64,000 nt of DNA from Nostoc sp. UHCC 0870 (lineage in GTDB: Bacteria; Cyanobacteriota; Cyanobacteriia; Cyanobacteriales; Nostocaceae), in contig NZ_CP091913.1 in assembly GCF_022063185.1 (NCBI RefSeq), positions 4,166,001 through 4,230,000 of the forward strand. The letters run 5' to 3'. Below, piece by piece: positions 61,337 to 64,000 of this stretch; the stretch's first letter is position 1, and every line of letters begins with the position of its first letter. A model generated the notes under the pieces. It was not told the DNA's origin. It ran no database searches and saw only the letters and a list, made by a program, of their open reading frames with translations. A program made the translations under genes and the position numbers.

Positions 61337-61663
61337 GGATTCATGACACTAACAGCTAAACACAAATAATTTCTACCAACAATTTATAGGAAAATTTTGA
61401 TCTTATAAATTTAAGTTTAGTTATTATCTGTATTATTTCAGGTTTTTACAAGTTTATCGATTATTTGTTTGTGTTGCACTAGCCTAACTGAGTGTACTGG
61501 TCACAAAACACAAAGCTGTCATCAAACCTTCACGCCCCTCTGTGTGAACCTCCGCGCTCCTTTGCGTTAAATCAATTATGTTGGGTTTCCTTGCGTCAAC
61601 CCAACCTACTTGCTAATCCAAAATCCAAAATTTAGAATCTAAAATTCGGAGGGTCAAGTCAAC
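61337..61663. other. Gap with repeated TTGGGTTTCCTTGCGTCAACCC element
   Basis: 327 bases. Contains the GTTGGGTTTCCTT repeat at about 61578-61612 (also at 48305-48380) and a CCTCCGCGCTCCTTTGCGTT element (similar to 51397-51420). No gene. Confidence 0.5.
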
Positions 61664-63850
61664 CTACTTACTTTCTGTAACAGTTTGGGGCTTTCCGTTG
61701 GAAGATGTATCACAGGGGAACTGATCATCCGCTTGTAATACATCTACACCGGATTTTTTCAAATTTAATAGTGTAATGACTTGTGTTTTTGCTACTGAGC
61801 CTGGATTCGTACATACATACAAAGACACATCATAATCTTCAGGAGCAAGCTGAGAATTAGGTTTTTTATTCAAAACTTTTAAATATGTGTCGCCGGGTAA
61901 CTTTCCGCCATCTTTCAAAGAAATTGGATTTTTGGTTCTAATTATCCATCCAGTCTGGAGGTTATCCATTCGCCTCTCCCCTGATATATCAGTTACTGGA
62001 TTTGTCATCTCTGGACGTGAGTCTGCACGAGGTTTATTTCTGTTTTCCCATATGAACTTAGCCCAGAAGCCTAATGCACCAACGGCGATCGCTAATAATA
62101 ATGGAACTATTAAATTTAAGGGTAGATTTCTGAAGTTAGTTTTTTGACGCAGGACTTTTGTCGGTTGCCCGGGGTCACTTTCTAGTAATGTTGGTGATGT
62201 TGGACTTGCAGTCGCATTCACGGTTGGTATGCTGACACTATCAGGTATGACGACTTGAATAGTTGACTCTGGTTCAGAGTATTTGACTTGATAGTGTACT
62301 AAAGCAATGGTGACATTATCATGTCCATTTTTAGTATTGGCAATTTCTATCAAGCGATCGCTAACATCAACTAAATTCTTGCCACCATTGAGAATTGGTA
62401 AAATTTCTTTTTCCCAATATTCTTCCACCCGGTCAAAGTCACTCAATCCATCGGATGTGAGCAGAAATACTGTATCTTCGTCGCAAATAAATCTCTGTGC
62501 TGTCGGATGTAAAGAAGTGCTGGGACTCATCCCCAAAGCCTGGACTAGAGAACCTGCACCACCTTGCTGTACTGCTTCCCGATAGATAGCGTAGCCTAAT
62601 CTAACTTCCCGTGAGGCTACATCGTCATCCAGGGTAACTTGATAACAACCTTGGGGGGTAATCCAGTAGGCGCGACTATCACCCACATGAGTAATGTACA
62701 TCTCATGGGCAAGAGGTAGTGCCATCACCAAGGTTGTCCCCATGCGTTTTCTACCCTGGCGATTTTCGCTGTCATTGCGCTGACTAATTTTGTCGTTAGC
62801 AACTGCTACTGCTTTTTCTAAGTCGGCCAGCACAATTGAGGGATCTATATGATCAATAGGTAATCTTGTCAAGTCCTGGACTTGCTGCTGAATAGTTTCA
62901 ATAGCTAAATTAGAAGCTACATTTCCGCCCTCATGTCCACCAATACCATCACAGACAATAGCTAAGGCTGTCTGAGGTGGTTTACTCAACAGTGTTCCAC
63001 TAGATGGATAACAGGCATCTTCATTCCGTTCACGCCTAGTTCCCGTGTCTGTTTTGGTAATAATTTGAATAGTGGGTGTTTGGGTTCGCCCTAAATCTCT
63101 TAAACCTTGGTCTAAAACGCCAATGAGCAATTCTGGTGAATCAATTTCGCCGACAATCAATAAATTACTAACTTGATCAACAAAATCAGCGATCGCTGGT
63201 TTGGCACTGCTGGCTAATTGCTGCCAAAATTCGCCTAATTGAGGTAATTCTGGGGTTTTAGCATGGTCAAAATGCAATTCCAACAACCGTACTAATGTCC
63301 CTTCTACCCGTAATAAGTAAGGGTCTAGTAAGCTCGAAACAACACCTTCACTCTTTAAAGGTTGCCAAAGCTGGGCAATTTGCCATAACCAGTTGAGTTG
63401 GCGCATGGATGTAGCATGACTCCAAGCATCAGTTAATTGGCTGCATAAACTGATTTGTTGTCCTGTACTGTCAATTACTATTGGCGGTTTTTCTAACAGC
63501 AGGATTTCACTGGGGCTGTCTCCTTCAAATAGCTGTAAGACTCCATAGACCTGGGGAACGTTTAAGCGATAGGGAATTAGCCTGAGATAAGGTCTAATGG
63601 GCTGTGAATTTTCTACCTCTGGTGCTTGGGGAGGTAGACCAGGGTGAGTGTCGAAAACAACAGATTTATGAATGATTAAATAGCGATCGGCTAATAATTC
63701 ACCAGGACTGCCTACAGCTAGACCGTTTCCTCCAACCCACAAGTAACGTTGAGGTAAGGGTGTGGAGCATTGCTGGCAAAACTTGTTAGTCAGGGAATTT
63801 GTCGCCTGACAATTTGGGCAGTGGAGGAGCGTTGCCGCATCATTTGTCAT
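61664..63850 (-). CDS. Zinc-ribbon PP2C-type phosphatase with a membrane anchor
   Basis: 728 residues. N-terminal zinc ribbon: Cys11, Cys14, Cys25 and Cys28 (HCPNC...FCQQC). Then a region to about residue 260 that resembles the pseudo-kinase-like N-terminal part of bacterial PP2C regulators. The PP2C domain is at about 265-520: TRRERNEDA (Asp278), VCDGIGGHEGGNVAS (Asp301), THVGDSRAYWI, LTSDGLSDF and GHDNVTIALV, so the metal-binding Asps are intact. One membrane helix follows (LIVPLLLAIAVGALGFWAKFIW, about residues 575-596), with a C-terminal extracytoplasmic part. It should dephosphorylate Ser/Thr. Whether it opposes kinases acting on the FHA proteins is an inference. ATG 63848-63850. Confidence 0.9.
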   Translation of the reverse strand: MTNDAATLLHCPNCQATNSLTNKFCQQCSTPLPQRYLWVGGNGLAVGSPGELLADRYLIIHKSVVFDTHPGLPPQAPEVENSQPIRPYLRLIPYRLNVPQVYGVLQLFEGDSPSEILLLEKPPIVIDSTGQQISLCSQLTDAWSHATSMRQLNWLWQIAQLWQPLKSEGVVSSLLDPYLLRVEGTLVRLLELHFDHAKTPELPQLGEFWQQLASSAKPAIADFVDQVSNLLIVGEIDSPELLIGVLDQGLRDLGRTQTPTIQIITKTDTGTRRERNEDACYPSSGTLLSKPPQTALAIVCDGIGGHEGGNVASNLAIETIQQQVQDLTRLPIDHIDPSIVLADLEKAVAVANDKISQRNDSENRQGRKRMGTTLVMALPLAHEMYITHVGDSRAYWITPQGCYQVTLDDDVASREVRLGYAIYREAVQQGGAGSLVQALGMSPSTSLHPTAQRFICDEDTVFLLTSDGLSDFDRVEEYWEKEILPILNGGKNLVDVSDRLIEIANTKNGHDNVTIALVHYQVKYSEPESTIQVVIPDSVSIPTVNATASPTSPTLLESDPGQPTKVLRQKTNFRNLPLNLIVPLLLAIAVGALGFWAKFIWENRNKPRADSRPEMTNPVTDISGERRMDNLQTGWIIRTKNPISLKDGGKLPGDTYLKVLNKKPNSQLAPEDYDVSLYVCTNPGSVAKTQVITLLNLKKSGVDVLQADDQFPCDTSSNGKPQTVTESK

Positions 63851-64000
63851 AGTGTTCGCACCGATCAGCGATTGGCAATTTCTTCAACAATATAAACCGC
63901 TCATTTCTCTTCAATTGGACTTGTCCAACTTGGGATGATGATTTTAGCTGGTAGATACCAGAAAATACTAATACGTAATTTACAATCTATGCAAAGAACA
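63851..64000. other. Upstream region of the PP2C gene, end of window
   Basis: 150 bases; no gene starts here. A Ser/Thr kinase gene could lie beyond the edge, since that would be expected next to a PP2C/FHA cluster, but the window ends. Confidence 0.3.

Overview
The window comes from the chromosome of a filamentous, Nostoc/Anabaena-type cyanobacterium. The evidence is the very frequent palindrome GCGATCGC (HIP1), tandem heptanucleotide repeats between and even inside genes, cyanobacterial families such as Ycf51, NarM, CnaT, NtcB and PetC4, and a nitrate-assimilation gene order (cnaT-ntcB-nirB-petC4 diverging from nirA-nrtABCD-narB, then narM) that I recall from Anabaena sp. PCC 7120. No rRNA, tRNA, CRISPR array or intact insertion sequence was found.

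Layout. 1-9.6 kb: an octamer repeat tract, an amino-acid ABC permease (natD-like), a hybrid histidine kinase, larE, a SGNH hydrolase, a solitary DNA methyltransferase without a normal start codon, cyanase, a possible tnpB remnant and ycf51. 9.8-18 kb: an O-antigen-ligase-like membrane protein, a YaaW-family protein, a renalase-like flavoprotein, a ComFB-like small protein, a solitary HicB-like protein, a SAM methyltransferase and an AI-2E-type transporter. 18-34 kb: a fusion of a cyclic-nucleotide-binding fold, a degenerate sigma54-activator AAA domain and a membrane polyferredoxin; then topA, aroQ, a DraG-like pseudoenzyme, a PgpH-like HD phosphodiesterase, dapL, two Uma2 proteins, a Ca/Na antiporter, a small nitrate/nitrite transporter (nrtS), a glycosyltransferase and TVP38 proteins (one broken). 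35-39.5 kb: a mercuric-reductase-like flavoprotein, a membrane-anchored unknown, a Cys-rich four-helix protein and an alpha/beta hydrolase.

39.6-55.9 kb is the nitrate-assimilation island. CnaT and NtcB are regulators. NirB (HEAT repeats) and the Rieske protein PetC4 diverge from nirA. A GTA-N8-TAC NtcA box with a -10 box 22 bp downstream, and a LysR-type palindrome about 50 bp upstream, lie in the nirA promoter region. nirA, nrtA, nrtB, nrtC, nrtD and narB form one long co-directional block: nitrate enters by NrtABCD, is reduced to nitrite by NarB (matured by NarM) and to ammonium by NirA. A small ribbon-helix-helix/membrane-protein gene pair sits between ntcB and nirB.

56-64 kb holds a cupin-like gene bracketed by two inverted copies of a 123-bp MITE. 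It is followed by what I consider the most interesting neighbourhood: an FHA-PrsW intramembrane protease, an unknown acidic protein, a CHAT (caspase-like) protease fused to FHA, and a zinc-ribbon/PP2C phosphatase with a membrane anchor. Together these look like a phospho-threonine-gated proteolytic signalling system.

A second theme is the effect of repeats on genes. Heptad repeats run through several stop codons and encode the last residues of larE, nirA, cnaT and others, one tract lies inside narB, an intergenic repeat supplies likely start codons, and a MITE creates the stop codon of one gene.
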